A stretch of 64,000 nt of DNA from DASYLJ01 sp964432595. GTDB taxonomy: Bacteria > Desulfobacterota > Binatia > DP-6. A program made the translations under genes and the position numbers. The stretch covers positions 1 to 64,000 of the forward strand of contig CAYSOF010000016.1 in the NCBI GenBank assembly GCA_964432595.1. The letters run 5' to 3'. This document shows positions 26,285 to 34,908 of the stretch, one piece after another. A model generated the notes under the pieces. That model had not been told where the DNA came from and searched no databases. It saw only the letters and a program-made list of their open reading frames with translations. The number at the start of each line of letters is the position of its first letter. The first letter of the stretch is position 1.

Positions 26285-26815
26285 ATGGCGAAGCGCATGA
26301 CGGCGGCCGGACTGCTGGCGATGGTGGTGACGGCGGGGTGCAACGAGCAGGGCGACGCGGTGAAGTCGCGGCTCGAGGCGATCGAAGGACGGCTCGGCCG
26401 GATCGAGACGCGTCTCTCCAACGCGGAGAAGGACATCCCCGACGCGCAGGCGCTGCGCGACGAGATCAAGGGCATGGACGGCCGCCTGGCGGCCGCCGAA
26501 GCGCGCGCGACGGAAGCGCTGACCGCGGCCAAGACTGCGCCGGCCGCGCCGGCGGCAGGTGCGCCAGGCCCAGGAGCAGCCGCGGGGGCGACCGCCGGCG
26601 AAGCGGCGATGATCGATCGCGCCCGCCGCGACGCGATCGCGCAGCTGAACGCCGAGTATCGCCAGCGCCTCCAGGCGATGCGCAGCGCGAACGACGCGGG
26701 CGCCGATACCGCCCAGCGACGCGACCAGCGGCGCGAGCTCAGCCGGTGGTTCCGCGAGCAGCGCCGGGCGATCCTGCTGGGGCAGGCGGCGACGCCGCCG
26801 CCGCCCGCCCCGTAG
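26285..26815 (+). CDS. Coiled-coil lipoprotein
   Basis: 176 residues. Signal peptide with lipobox VTAGC (start MAKRMTAAG; a second ATG four codons on would also work). The mature part begins with a heptad-like region (SRLEAIEGRLGRIETRLSNA), then a Pro/Ala/Gly linker and a C-terminal Arg/Gln-rich helix (RDQRRELSRWFREQRRAILL). It is probably an outer-membrane-anchored coiled coil in the periplasm. It is 7 bases after the FAD dehydrogenase gene and ends 21 bases before the convergent repeat-protein stop. No family recognised. Confidence 0.75.
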   Translation: MAKRMTAAGLLAMVVTAGCNEQGDAVKSRLEAIEGRLGRIETRLSNAEKDIPDAQALRDEIKGMDGRLAAAEARATEALTAAKTAPAAPAAGAPGPGAAAGATAGEAAMIDRARRDAIAQLNAEYRQRLQAMRSANDAGADTAQRRDQRRELSRWFREQRRAILLGQAATPPPPAP

Positions 26816-26836
26816 GATCGTCGCTCGGATCCGGGG

Positions 26837-28732
26837 TTACTGCAGGCCCGGCGAGCAGGTGAAGGTCAGCGAGTCGGTGTCGGTCTTGCCGCCACCGGCC
26901 GACGTCGCCTTCGCCTTCACCTTGACGCGCGCGACGGCCTTGCTGAAGCGCGTGCCGCGCAGCTTCAGCGGAACCCGCAGCGACTGCGCGTCGTAGCACT
27001 TCTCGGTGAGGACCGGCATGTCGGCGGCCGCGGCCGCGCCGAAGTCGAGCGGCGTGGTCAGGATCGACGCCACGCCGAGCGACGTGCACGCCAGGCGCGG
27101 GTCCTCGGCGTTGAGGCACAGCATGACGGTGAACGTGCAGGCGTTGTCGCGGACGCCGTCACCGTCGCAGGTCGGATCGCCGTCGATGCAGGTCACCTTG
27201 CGCGTCGGCGTCCCGGTGCGACGGTCGAGCGGCGGTACCGGCACGGCGAGCACCTCCGCGAGGCAGTCCGTCGTCGGCGAGCCGCCGCCGGTGATGCAGC
27301 GGCCGGGCATCGGGTCGTGGCACTGGCAGGCGTCGCCGATGCCGTCGGCGTCGACGTCGGCCTGATCCGGGTTCGGGATGCGCGGGCAGATGTCGCACTC
27401 GTCACCGCGCTGGTCGGCGTCGGTGTCCGTCTGCGCCGGGTTGTGCAGCGCGGGGCAGACGTCGCACGCCTCGCCGGCGCCGTCGCCGTCGGGGTCGGCC
27501 TGGTCGGCGTTCGCGACCGCGACGCAGTTGTCGCAGCCGTTGCCGCGGCCGTCGCCGTCCGTGTCGGTCTGGGCGGGGTTCGCGAGGACCGCGCAGTTGT
27601 CGCACGCGGTGCCCACTCCGTCGCCGTCGGCGTCGGCCTGATCCGTGTTCGCGATCAGGAGGCAGTTGTCGCAGGCGTTGCCACGGCCGTCGCTGTCGCC
27701 GTCCGTCTGATCGGTGTTGGCGACCAGCGCGCAGTTGTCGCAGACGTCGCCGATGGTGTCGCCGTCCCCGTCGGTCTGGGTGGTGTTGGGGATCCCGGCG
27801 CAGTTGTCGCAGACGTTGCCGACGGTGTCGCCGTCGGTGTCGGTCTGCGTCGGATTCGCGACCGCCGGGCAGTTGTCGCAGGCATTGCCGCGCAGGTCGC
27901 CGTCCGAGTCGAGCTGCGCGGGATCCGCGATCGCCGGACACACGTCGCACGCGTCGCCCGCGCCGTCGCCGTCGCCGTCGAGCTGCATCGGGTCGGCGAC
28001 GGCCGGACAGATGTCGCAGGCGTTGTCGATGCCGTCACCGTCGGTGTCCATCTGGTTGGGGTTCGCGACGAGCGGGCAGCTGTCGCACACGTCGCCGACC
28101 CCGTCGTCGTCGCTGTCCGCCTGGTCCGGGTTCGGGACGTCCGGACAGTTGTCGGTGCCGCTCAGGTTCGACGGCTGCGCGATGTCTGCGAAGACCAGAT
28201 GCGGGGTGCGGCGGACGTCGCAGGCGTTCTGGATGAAGATGCCGGCGGCGAAGCGATCGCCGGCGACGATCGTGCGATCCGCGAGCGGCGCGTCCACGGT
28301 GTAGTTGATGACGTACGGCGTGTTGAGGCCGCCCGAGCCCTTCGGCACCGTCGCGATGAAGGCGGAGCCGCTGCCGACGGGGGTGACCACGGCGCCGCGG
28401 ATGCGCGCCACGGTGACCGTGACCTCGAGGCAGGCGCTCGGGGTCGACAGGTTCGAGTACAGCCACAGCGTGGCCCGGCCGTCGCCGCGGTTGATGGAGC
28501 CGCCGGTCGTCGCCGGCGCCGTGCGGAAGTCGCCGAAGCTGGCGCCCGTACCCGCGGTCAGCTGGACCTCGTTCTCTTCCTCGTTGGTTCCTGTCGGCGC
28601 CGTGGATGAGAGGACGTCGATGCCTCCCGAGCCGCGGGCGAGATAGAACGGGACGGCATCTTCCGCATGGGCCGCGAACGGGGCGGCGACCACGGCGGCG
28701 ACGGCGATCAGGGAACGCAGGCGCGTCAGCAT
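26837..28732 (-). CDS. Secreted thrombospondin type 3 repeat protein
   Basis: 631 residues from the ATG at 28732 (the open frame continues upstream as shadow). Signal peptide (RSLIAVAAVVAAPFAAHA), an N-terminal beta domain (25-193), then exactly twelve 23-residue thrombospondin type 3 repeats at 194-469, each of the form DNCPxxxNPxQxDxDGDGxGxxC. These are Ca2+-binding, disulfide-linked repeats. The C-terminal 160 residues hold a Cys-rich part and a final beta module (RVPLKLRGTRFSKAVARVKV) ending in a Cys. It is probably exported to the outer surface. No sorting signal recognised. Confidence 0.88.
   Translation of the reverse strand: MLTRLRSLIAVAAVVAAPFAAHAEDAVPFYLARGSGGIDVLSSTAPTGTNEEENEVQLTAGTGASFGDFRTAPATTGGSINRGDGRATLWLYSNLSTPSACLEVTVTVARIRGAVVTPVGSGSAFIATVPKGSGGLNTPYVINYTVDAPLADRTIVAGDRFAAGIFIQNACDVRRTPHLVFADIAQPSNLSGTDNCPDVPNPDQADSDDDGVGDVCDSCPLVANPNQMDTDGDGIDNACDICPAVADPMQLDGDGDGAGDACDVCPAIADPAQLDSDGDLRGNACDNCPAVANPTQTDTDGDTVGNVCDNCAGIPNTTQTDGDGDTIGDVCDNCALVANTDQTDGDSDGRGNACDNCLLIANTDQADADGDGVGTACDNCAVLANPAQTDTDGDGRGNGCDNCVAVANADQADPDGDGAGEACDVCPALHNPAQTDTDADQRGDECDICPRIPNPDQADVDADGIGDACQCHDPMPGRCITGGGSPTTDCLAEVLAVPVPPLDRRTGTPTRKVTCIDGDPTCDGDGVRDNACTFTVMLCLNAEDPRLACTSLGVASILTTPLDFGAAAAADMPVLTEKCYDAQSLRVPLKLRGTRFSKAVARVKVKAKATSAGGGKTDTDSLTFTCSPGLQ
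27326..28153 (-). repeat. Twelve 69-bp in-frame tandem repeats
   Basis: 828 bases made of twelve consecutive copies of a 69-base unit, each encoding one 23-residue thrombospondin type 3 repeat. Every copy is exactly 23 codons with no indels, while synonymous and residue differences are spread through the copies. The antisense strand shows a spurious Val/Gly-rich open frame across the same block. Confidence 0.9.
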
Positions 28733-28884
28733 GGGGCGGGGACGAGCAAGGCATGTGCCGCCCGCGACACGCGACAATGCTAGAGACATTCGTATCGTCC
28801 GCGTACGCGCGACCATGCGCGTGCGCGACGCCGGCGCACGGCTGCACGACTGCCAAGGCACTTGCGGGGTTCCAGCTCGGGAGA

Positions 28885-30324
28885 CTAGGCGTGCGTCGGC
28901 GGGATGCGCTGCGCCCACGGCGCGGCCTGTTCGAGCTGCGTCGCGACCTGCAGCAGCAGGTCCTCGCGCGCGTACGGCGCGATCACCTGGACGCCCATCG
29001 GGAGGCCGGCGGCGGTCCAGTGGAGCGGCAGGGAGATCGCGGGCTGGCCCGACAGGTTGAAGGGCAGGGTGCACGCGCCGTAGGGCGCCGACAGCAGCAG
29101 CGCACGCAGCGGCTCGTCCGGGGTGGAGACCAGCTCGCCGATCTCGGGCGGCGGCGAGGCCTGTGTGATCGTCACGAGCAGATCGAAGCCGCCGTCCCAC
29201 CACGACGCCAGGCGCCGGCCGAACGCGTGGACGTACTCGAGCGTCGCGAGATGCTCGGCGGCGGAGATGCCGCGGCCGCGCTCGGCGAGCGACCACGTGA
29301 GCAGCTCGACGTCCTCCGGGCCGACCGTCCGGCCGACGCGCTGTCCCCACGCGTCGAGGGCTCGGGCGACGTTGGCGGACACCACGCCGACGTACGCCAT
29401 CACGTGCTCGTGCTCGTCGAGCGCGTCGGGATACGCGTCGCTGACGTCGTGGCCCAGGCCCTGCAGCAGGCGCGCGGCGGTCTCGACGGCGGCGGCGCCT
29501 TCCTCGTGCAGCGGGAGGCCGCGGGGGGCACCGCGCAGCACGCCGATGCGGAGCCGTCCGGGCGCGTTGCGCGCGAGCGTCGCGAAGGGCTGCGCGGCCG
29601 GCGGCGCGAAGTAGGGATCGCCGGGCATGGGGCCGGCGGCGACGTCGAGGAGCGCAGCGGTGTCGCGCACCGAGCGCGTGACGACGAGCTCGGCGGAGAA
29701 GCCGCTCCAGCGCTCGCCGAGGCCCGGACCGAACGAGCAGCGCCCGCGCGTCGGCTTGAGGCCGACCAGGCCGCACATGCTCGCCGGGCCGCGGATCGAT
29801 CCGCCGCCGTCGCTCGCGTGCGCGGCGGGCACGATGCCGGCCGCGACCGCCGCGGCCGAGCCGCCGCTGGACCCGCCCGCGCTGTGCCCGAGGCTCCACG
29901 GGTTGCGTGTCGGTCCGTACGCGACGGGCTCCGTCGTCGGCAGGAGCGCGAGCTCCGGCGTGCTCGTGCGCCCGAGCGAGACGAGCCCCGCCGCCTGGAA
30001 CCGGCGCGTGATGTACGCGTCCTCGGCCTCGACCCAGTGCGCGTCCTTCAGGAAGCGCATGCCCGCGTGGTACGGCTGTCCCTTCTCGGCGCCGCCGATG
30101 TCCTTCATCAGGAACGGCACGCCGCGGAACGGTCCGTCGGGCAGGTCCGGCGACGCCGCGAGGGCGCGCGCGCGGTCGAGCGCGCGATGGATGACGGCGT
30201 TGATCTTCGGATCGATCGCTTCGAGGCGTGCGATCGCCGCGTCGACGAGGTCGCGCGGCGAGAGCTCCTTGCGCCGGACGAGCTCGGCCTGGGCGGTCGC
30301 GTCGAGGAAGGCGAGGTCGGCCAT
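28885..30324 (-). CDS. Amidase-signature family amidase
   Basis: About 479 residues from the ATG at 30324. The Ser-Ser-Lys triad is visible: Lys in PFLMKDIGG, cis-Ser in SDGGGSIRGPAS, nucleophile Ser in HSAGGSSGGSAAAVAAG. It is full length for an AS-family amidase, with no GatCAB genes nearby, so it is more likely a catabolic amide hydrolase than GatA. It is the last gene of a minus-strand unit after two crotonase genes (23-base gap), which suggests hydrolysis of an amide substrate feeding CoA-dependent breakdown; this is inference. Confidence 0.92.
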   Translation of the reverse strand: MADLAFLDATAQAELVRRKELSPRDLVDAAIARLEAIDPKINAVIHRALDRARALAASPDLPDGPFRGVPFLMKDIGGAEKGQPYHAGMRFLKDAHWVEAEDAYITRRFQAAGLVSLGRTSTPELALLPTTEPVAYGPTRNPWSLGHSAGGSSGGSAAAVAAGIVPAAHASDGGGSIRGPASMCGLVGLKPTRGRCSFGPGLGERWSGFSAELVVTRSVRDTAALLDVAAGPMPGDPYFAPPAAQPFATLARNAPGRLRIGVLRGAPRGLPLHEEGAAAVETAARLLQGLGHDVSDAYPDALDEHEHVMAYVGVVSANVARALDAWGQRVGRTVGPEDVELLTWSLAERGRGISAAEHLATLEYVHAFGRRLASWWDGGFDLLVTITQASPPPEIGELVSTPDEPLRALLLSAPYGACTLPFNLSGQPAISLPLHWTAAGLPMGVQVIAPYAREDLLLQVATQLEQAAPWAQRIPPTHA

Positions 30325-30347
30325 GAGGGGGCGTCCTACCAAACGTC

Positions 30348-31049
30348 TCAGCGCTTGCCGAGAGCGGCGCGCATGCGGTCCTTCGCGTCGGGGGCGACCC
30401 AGCTCGGGACGAGCACCTCATCGAACTCGCGCTGCTGCTCGGGCGTGAGCGCGAGCGAGCCGCGGATGCCGCGCTTGGTGGCGACGTAGGCCGCGCGCGG
30501 ATGCGCGGCGAGCCGCTCGAGCCGGGCGCGCGCCGTGCCGACGCAGTCGTCGGCGAGCTCGTCGACGAGGCCGAGCGCGTAGGCGGTCTCGGGATCGTGG
30601 AGGCCGGCTTCGAGGACGACGCGCTCGAGCGAGCGGGGCGGCACGCGACGGCGCGTCATGCCGAGCACCTTCGGCGGGAACTGCACGCCGAGGGCGACCT
30701 CGTTGAGGCCGATGCGCGTCTTCGGGTCGCGGGTCGCGACGCGGTAGTCGCAGCAGAGCGCGATGACGCAGCCGCCCGCGATGGCGTGCCCGTTCACGGC
30801 GGCGACCGTCGGCCCGGGATACTCGAAGAGCGCCTGCACCATGTCCTCGAGGAGGGTGAGGAAGCGGCGCATGCCGTCGAGCTCGAGCGACGCGACCTCT
30901 TTCAGGTTGAGGCCGGCGGAGAACGCGTCGCCGGCGCCGGTGACGAGGAGCGGCTCGCCGTCGGCGGCGCGCACGCGCGCCAGGACGTCGGCCATGAGCT
31001 CGGTGTTGAGCGCGTTCTTGCCGGGCGCCGTCATCACGAGGTCGGTCAT
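30348..31049 (-). CDS. Enoyl-CoA hydratase/isomerase family protein
   Basis: 233 residues, slightly short for a crotonase because the N-terminus begins directly at a compact strand (MTDLVMTAPGKNALNTEL). Oxyanion-hole motifs GDAFSAGLNLKE and NGHAIAGGCVIALCCDYRVA and the following IGLNEVALGVQFPP are clear. Members hydrate, isomerise or cleave CoA thioesters. It lies 6 bases after the upstream crotonase gene and 23 bases before the amidase gene, so the three are almost certainly one operon. The exact reaction cannot be told from sequence. Confidence 0.88.
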   Translation of the reverse strand: MTDLVMTAPGKNALNTELMADVLARVRAADGEPLLVTGAGDAFSAGLNLKEVASLELDGMRRFLTLLEDMVQALFEYPGPTVAAVNGHAIAGGCVIALCCDYRVATRDPKTRIGLNEVALGVQFPPKVLGMTRRRVPPRSLERVVLEAGLHDPETAYALGLVDELADDCVGTARARLERLAAHPRAAYVATKRGIRGSLALTPEQQREFDEVLVPSWVAPDAKDRMRAALGKR

Positions 31050-31055
31050 GGCGGG

Positions 31056-31844
31056 CTATCCTTTCGTCTGCGTGCGGCCGCGGGCCTGGACGTCCTTCCG
31101 GCGTGCGGCGATCTTGTCGGGGGTGAGGTCGCGCGCGTGGGCGCGGTTCGCGTCGGCTTCGATGCGCAGCCCGTCGCCGTAGCTCGCGGCGAAGCCAGCG
31201 TCGATGACGCGCTTGTAGCCGCGCAGCGAGGCGGGGTCGCACGACAGCATGTCGCGCGCGAGCGCCCGGCACGCCGGCAGCAGCTCGGCGGGCGGCACGA
31301 CGCGGTTCACGAGGCCCCACGCGGCCGCCTGCTCGGCGGGAAGGTAGTTGCCGGTCAGCGACAGCTCCTTCGCGCGGTAGATGCCGATGGTGCGCGAGAG
31401 CACCTGGCTGAGCCCCCAGCCGGGCAGGATGCCGACGCGCGCGTGGGTGTCGGCGAAGCGCGCCTCGGTGGACGCGATCAGCACGTCGCATGCGAGTGCC
31501 AGCTCGAAGCCGCCGGTGATCGCGAAGCCGTTGATGGCGCCGATGATCGGCTGCGGGCAGCGGCGGATGGTGGCGATCATGTCGTTGCCGCCGACGGCGC
31601 GCTCGATCTCCGACGGGGCCGTCGACTCGCCGCCGAGCTCCTTCAGGTCGAGGCCGGCGCAGAACGCGCGGCCCGTGCCGGTGAGGATGACGACGCCGAC
31701 GTCCGGATTCGTGGCGACGGCGTCGAAGGCGGCGACGATCTCGGCGCGCAGCCCGCGCGAGAGCGCGTTCATCGCGTCCGGTCGGTTCAGGGTGAAGGTG
31801 GCGACGCCGTCCGCGGTCTCGACGCGCAGCAGGGGCTCCGACAT
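31056..31844 (-). CDS. Enoyl-CoA hydratase
   Basis: 262 residues, normal crotonase length: FTLNRPDAMNALS, GTGRAFCAGLDLKELGG (first oxyanion Gly), NGFAITGGFELALACDVLIA (second), DTHARVGILPGWGLSQ, and the C-terminal GYKRVIDAGF trimer helix. It would hydrate 2-enoyl-CoA in beta-oxidation-like pathways. It is first in the minus-strand crotonase/crotonase/amidase unit and diverges from the thioesterase gene across 62 bases, so both promoters probably lie in 31845-31906. Confidence 0.92.
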   Translation of the reverse strand: MSEPLLRVETADGVATFTLNRPDAMNALSRGLRAEIVAAFDAVATNPDVGVVILTGTGRAFCAGLDLKELGGESTAPSEIERAVGGNDMIATIRRCPQPIIGAINGFAITGGFELALACDVLIASTEARFADTHARVGILPGWGLSQVLSRTIGIYRAKELSLTGNYLPAEQAAAWGLVNRVVPPAELLPACRALARDMLSCDPASLRGYKRVIDAGFAASYGDGLRIEADANRAHARDLTPDKIAARRKDVQARGRTQTKG

Positions 31845-31906
31845 CCGCCTCTTATGCAGGGTGTGCGCGGCTTGACCAAGCCCCGCGCCTCCCGCTGAAT
31901 CGCGCG

Positions 31907-32701
31907 ATGTCCGACGCGCTCTTCCGTCCCGACGGCGACCGCTTCGTCGCCACCGAGTTCGCCCGCGGTCCCTGGAGTCCCGACGCGCAGCACGGCGGCG
32001 CGCCGGCGGCGCTGCTCGCGCGGGCGGTGGAGCAGTGGGAGGGCGGCGAGGCGATGCACGTTGCGCGGCTCACGATCGAGCTGCTGCGGCCGGTGCCGAT
32101 CGCGCCGCTCTCGGTGATGACGCGCTGGGCGCGGCCGGGGAAGAAGGTGCAGATCGTCGAGGCCGTCATGCGGCATGGCGAGACGGACGTCGCGCGCTGC
32201 TCCGCGCTCCGCATCCGTCGTGCGGACCTGCCGCTGCCGGCCGGGATCGTCGTGCCGGAGCCGCCGCCCGAGCCGACGTCGGGGCGTGCGAGCATGCCGC
32301 CGTGGGAGAAGGCGATCCAGTGGGGCGTCGCGTATCACAGCCACGCGGTCGAGCATCGCTTCGTCGACGGGACGTTCGAAGGGCCGGGTGAGTCGACGGA
32401 TTGGATCCGGCTGTGCGTCGACGTCGTCGACGGCGAGGCGCCGTCGCCGCTCTGCCGTGTCGCGGCCGCGGCGGACTTCGGGAACGGGATCTCGTGGGTG
32501 CTGTCGCGGAACGACGGGTGGCAGTTCATCAACCCGGACCTGACGATCTACCTGCACCGGTATCCCGTCGGAGAGTGGGTGTGCCTCGAGGCGGCGACGG
32601 CCGTCGAGGGGATCGGGGTGGGGTTGGCGGAGAGCCGATTGTGGGACGAGCGGGGGCCGATCGGGAGGGCGTTGCAGAGCTTGTTGTTGGAGCGGGCGTA
32701 G
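31907..32701 (+). CDS. Acyl-CoA thioesterase (TesB-like double hotdog)
   Basis: 264 residues with the arrangement of the TesB-like thioesterase superfamily: an N-terminal hotdog with GPWSPDAQHGGAPAALLARA (the HGG turn) and LTIELLRPVPIAPLS, a central linker rich in Pro, and a C-terminal hotdog with DFGNGISWVL, NPDLTIYLHRYPVGEWVCLE and the final VGLAESRLWDERGPIGRALQ. It hydrolyses or binds acyl-CoA. It diverges from the crotonase operon, which fits a role in CoA-ester turnover, and stands 36 bases before a lipoprotein gene. Confidence 0.87.
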   Translation: MSDALFRPDGDRFVATEFARGPWSPDAQHGGAPAALLARAVEQWEGGEAMHVARLTIELLRPVPIAPLSVMTRWARPGKKVQIVEAVMRHGETDVARCSALRIRRADLPLPAGIVVPEPPPEPTSGRASMPPWEKAIQWGVAYHSHAVEHRFVDGTFEGPGESTDWIRLCVDVVDGEAPSPLCRVAAAADFGNGISWVLSRNDGWQFINPDLTIYLHRYPVGEWVCLEAATAVEGIGVGLAESRLWDERGPIGRALQSLLLERA

Positions 32702-32737
32702 CTGGACAGCTAGCCAAGAGACTCGTTAGGAAGGGGC

Positions 32738-33313
32738 ATGCGGATCGCCTGCGTGCTCCTCGTGGCGCTTCTGGCCGGCGGCTGCGGGGGGGCCCTGATG
32801 AGCCCGGCGCCGGCGGTGCCGGCACCGTCCGACGCAGCTACGGTCGTCTTTCTGCGGACGGGCTTCACAGGGTCGGCGATCGAAGCAGCCGTCTACTACG
32901 ACGACGATCGGTTCGCCGGCATCGTGATGCGCCACGATCGCGTCACGCTGCACCTCCCGCCGGGGCAGCACCGTTTCACCGTGATCAGCGAGGCGGCCGA
33001 CTTCCTGGACGCCGACCTCGCCGCGGGTAAGGAGTACTTCGTCCTCGTGACGCCGCGCATGGGCGTCTGGTACGCCCGGTTCAGCCTGCGTCCCGTCACG
33101 CCGGGCGGCCGCCACTGGGACGACCTTCCGGGGTGGCTCCGGAAGTCGAAGCCGGTGGCGCCGAACGCGAAGGGCGAGGCGTGGGCGCGCGAGAACGCCG
33201 CGTCGGTTCGCGAGAAGCAGGCGGAGTACCTTCCGAAGTGGCTCCGCAAGACGCAACGTCCGACCCTCCGTCCGGAGGATGGCGTCGATCCCGGCTCGGT
33301 CGTGGCGCGGTAG
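32738..33313 (+). CDS. DUF2846-like lipoprotein
   Basis: 191 residues. Signal peptide with lipobox LLAGGC, a short Pro/Ala linker, and a beta-sandwich of DUF2846 type (TVVFLRTGFTGSAIEAAVYY; VTLHLPPGQHRFTVISE; LAAGKEYFVLVTPRMG). The C-terminus is Lys/Arg/Trp-rich (GWLRKSKP; LPKWLRKTQRP). Such proteins are envelope-associated with unknown function. AAGGGG lies ahead of the ATG. No operon partner is evident; it faces the DTW gene convergently. Confidence 0.72.
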   Translation: MRIACVLLVALLAGGCGGALMSPAPAVPAPSDAATVVFLRTGFTGSAIEAAVYYDDDRFAGIVMRHDRVTLHLPPGQHRFTVISEAADFLDADLAAGKEYFVLVTPRMGVWYARFSLRPVTPGGRHWDDLPGWLRKSKPVAPNAKGEAWARENAASVREKQAEYLPKWLRKTQRPTLRPEDGVDPGSVVAR

Positions 33314-33348
33314 TGTGCGGGACGGCGGGCGGCGCTCGCGAGAGTCTT

Positions 33349-34488
33349 CTAGCTCCCCGTCAATCCCCGCGCGACCGCCGCCAGCGCGACGATGCCGTCC
33401 CCCGCGCGACCCTCGGCCCACGGCGCAGCGATCGTCGCCCCGAGCGCTCCCGCCGCATCGGCGCTGGTGCCGCTCGAGCGCCCGAACGTCCGCGCCGCCG
33501 CCGACTTCAGATCGACGACGGCTGACGACGGCACCCCTTCCGCACGCAGCAACCCGACGACGTGCTTCCCCCACACGCCGAGCACATCGTCCTCACGACG
33601 AAACCGCCCCCACCGCTCCAGCACGTCCCCAATCGCATCCCCCCCGAGCAGCGTCTCCGCCGACAACGCCAAGTGCCGCGGCGCCACCCGCGACAGCGGC
33701 TCCCGCGGCCTCGCGATCCCGACGAACCGCTCCCCCGTCGCCACACGTTCCGCCACGAGATGCACCAGCTCCGCCGGCCCCGCCCGCACGACGTCGTGCG
33801 GCTGCGCATTCGCCTCCCCATGCACCAGCACCAAACGCTGCCACACGGCGCGCAGCTCCTGCCGCACCTGCACGGCCGGCGCGACCCCCGGATTTCGCCG
33901 CCGGTACGGTGCCGGCGCCCCGATCGCATGACGGAGCTGCGTCTCGACCATGTAATCGAAGACGCCGAGGAGCGGCCGGAACCGCTCGACGTCCCCCTCC
34001 AGTCGTCCGAGCACCTCGACGACCGCCTCGATCGTCGACAGGCAATGCGCCGCGGGCTCCCGCCGGATCCGATAGTTCCCCGGCGCCGCCGGGATGAACC
34101 CGATCCGCGGCAGCGAGCGCAGCACCGCGCTCCGCGCCAGCAGCTTCCGCGCCTCGATCCACGTTCCGTCGAGCACGACGAGCTGCCGCGGCGGTCCGCC
34201 GGGCAGGGCGAGCGGGTCGATCGCGCCCGCGCCGGGAAAGAGGACCGCGGCGCCGGCAGCGGCGAGCTCGTGCACACGCGGGTGCTCGTCGAGCCGAACC
34301 CCCTCGTGCAGCTCGGAGTTCGGCAGGCAGAGATGCGCCATCCGGCACGTCCCGACGGCCCGCCGTCGCTCGCGCGGGTGCTGCAGGAAGACGACGCGGG
34401 TGGCGCTCTCGACCCGGGTCAGGTGCGAGCACCAGCACGCGGCCATCGGCCGGCGGCACCGATCGCAGACCTGGCGGGGGACGCGCAC
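33349..34488 (-). CDS. DTW-domain protein, tRNA-uridine acp-transferase type
   Basis: 379 residues with a GTG start. Zinc-finger-like CDRCRRPMAACWC, TRVVFLQHPRERRRAVGT, the DTW-type motif VLDGTWIEARKL, and HCLSTIEAVVEVL mark the DTW domain (about 1-200), the SAM-dependent family that makes acp3U in tRNA (TapT/YfiP). The remaining 180 or so residues form an unusual C-terminal extension (RFVGIARPREPLSRV; DDVLGVWGKHVVGLL) which is absent from the short E. coli-type enzyme and which I cannot assign. Divergent from the next small gene. Confidence 0.85.
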   Translation of the reverse strand: MRVPRQVCDRCRRPMAACWCSHLTRVESATRVVFLQHPRERRRAVGTCRMAHLCLPNSELHEGVRLDEHPRVHELAAAGAAVLFPGAGAIDPLALPGGPPRQLVVLDGTWIEARKLLARSAVLRSLPRIGFIPAAPGNYRIRREPAAHCLSTIEAVVEVLGRLEGDVERFRPLLGVFDYMVETQLRHAIGAPAPYRRRNPGVAPAVQVRQELRAVWQRLVLVHGEANAQPHDVVRAGPAELVHLVAERVATGERFVGIARPREPLSRVAPRHLALSAETLLGGDAIGDVLERWGRFRREDDVLGVWGKHVVGLLRAEGVPSSAVVDLKSAAARTFGRSSGTSADAAGALGATIAAPWAEGRAGDGIVALAAVARGLTGS

Positions 34489-34556
34489 CCGCGCCTCATA
34501 GCAGACCCGGCCGCGGGTTTCGCTCGCCGGCCGGCACTGCTATACCGCCGACCCTT

Positions 34557-34892
34557 ATGGCCAAGAAGGAAAAGACCGCCGTCGCCCTCCCGAAGGTGGA
34601 GGACGTCCCGCGCCTGAAGCCCCTCGTCGACCTGATCGCCCGCCGCGAGGGGCGTCTGGAGAAGGCGAAAGCGGCCGCCACGACCGACGGCGCCGTCAAG
34701 AAGTCCGATCCCAAGTACCGCGCCGCCCGCAAGGCCCTGAAGCGCGGCCAGCGCCGCCTCAAGCGCGAGCTGATCTTCGCCGGCAGCCAGCCGAAGAAGG
34801 CGGCGCCGGCGCCCGCGGCCGCGGCCGCGGCCGAGGCCGAGGCCGCTCCGGCACCTGCCGCCGAGCCCGCCGCCGAGCCCGCTGCGGAGTGA
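34557..34892 (+). CDS. Small Lys/Ala-rich protein with Ala/Glu/Pro tail
   Basis: 111 residues. A basic helical part (KPLVDLIARREGRLEKAKAA; KYRAARKALKRGQRRLKREL) is followed by a low-complexity Ala/Pro/Glu tail. No transmembrane or signal segment and no recognised domain. The pattern suggests an RNA- or DNA-associated small protein, which is weak inference from charge. It is separated by 17 bases from the convergent ftsH stop. Confidence 0.6.
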   Translation: MAKKEKTAVALPKVEDVPRLKPLVDLIARREGRLEKAKAAATTDGAVKKSDPKYRAARKALKRGQRRLKRELIFAGSQPKKAAPAPAAAAAAEAEAAPAPAAEPAAEPAAE

Positions 34893-34908
34893 CGACCCGG
34901 GGGCGCCG

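Noticed and set aside
26811..26832. GGATC/GATCC inverted repeat as a terminator
   Set aside because: Only a 5-bp stem with an 8-base loop, too weak to claim.
27326..28153. Possible CRISPR-like or satellite array
   Set aside because: The period is 69 bases, in frame, and every unit encodes a thrombospondin type 3 repeat; there are no unique spacers.
27317..28609. Val/Gly-rich plus-strand repeat protein opposite the thrombospondin repeats
   Set aside because: It is the complement of the 69-bp repeats and has no start context; the minus-strand frame carries the recognised repeats and signal peptide.
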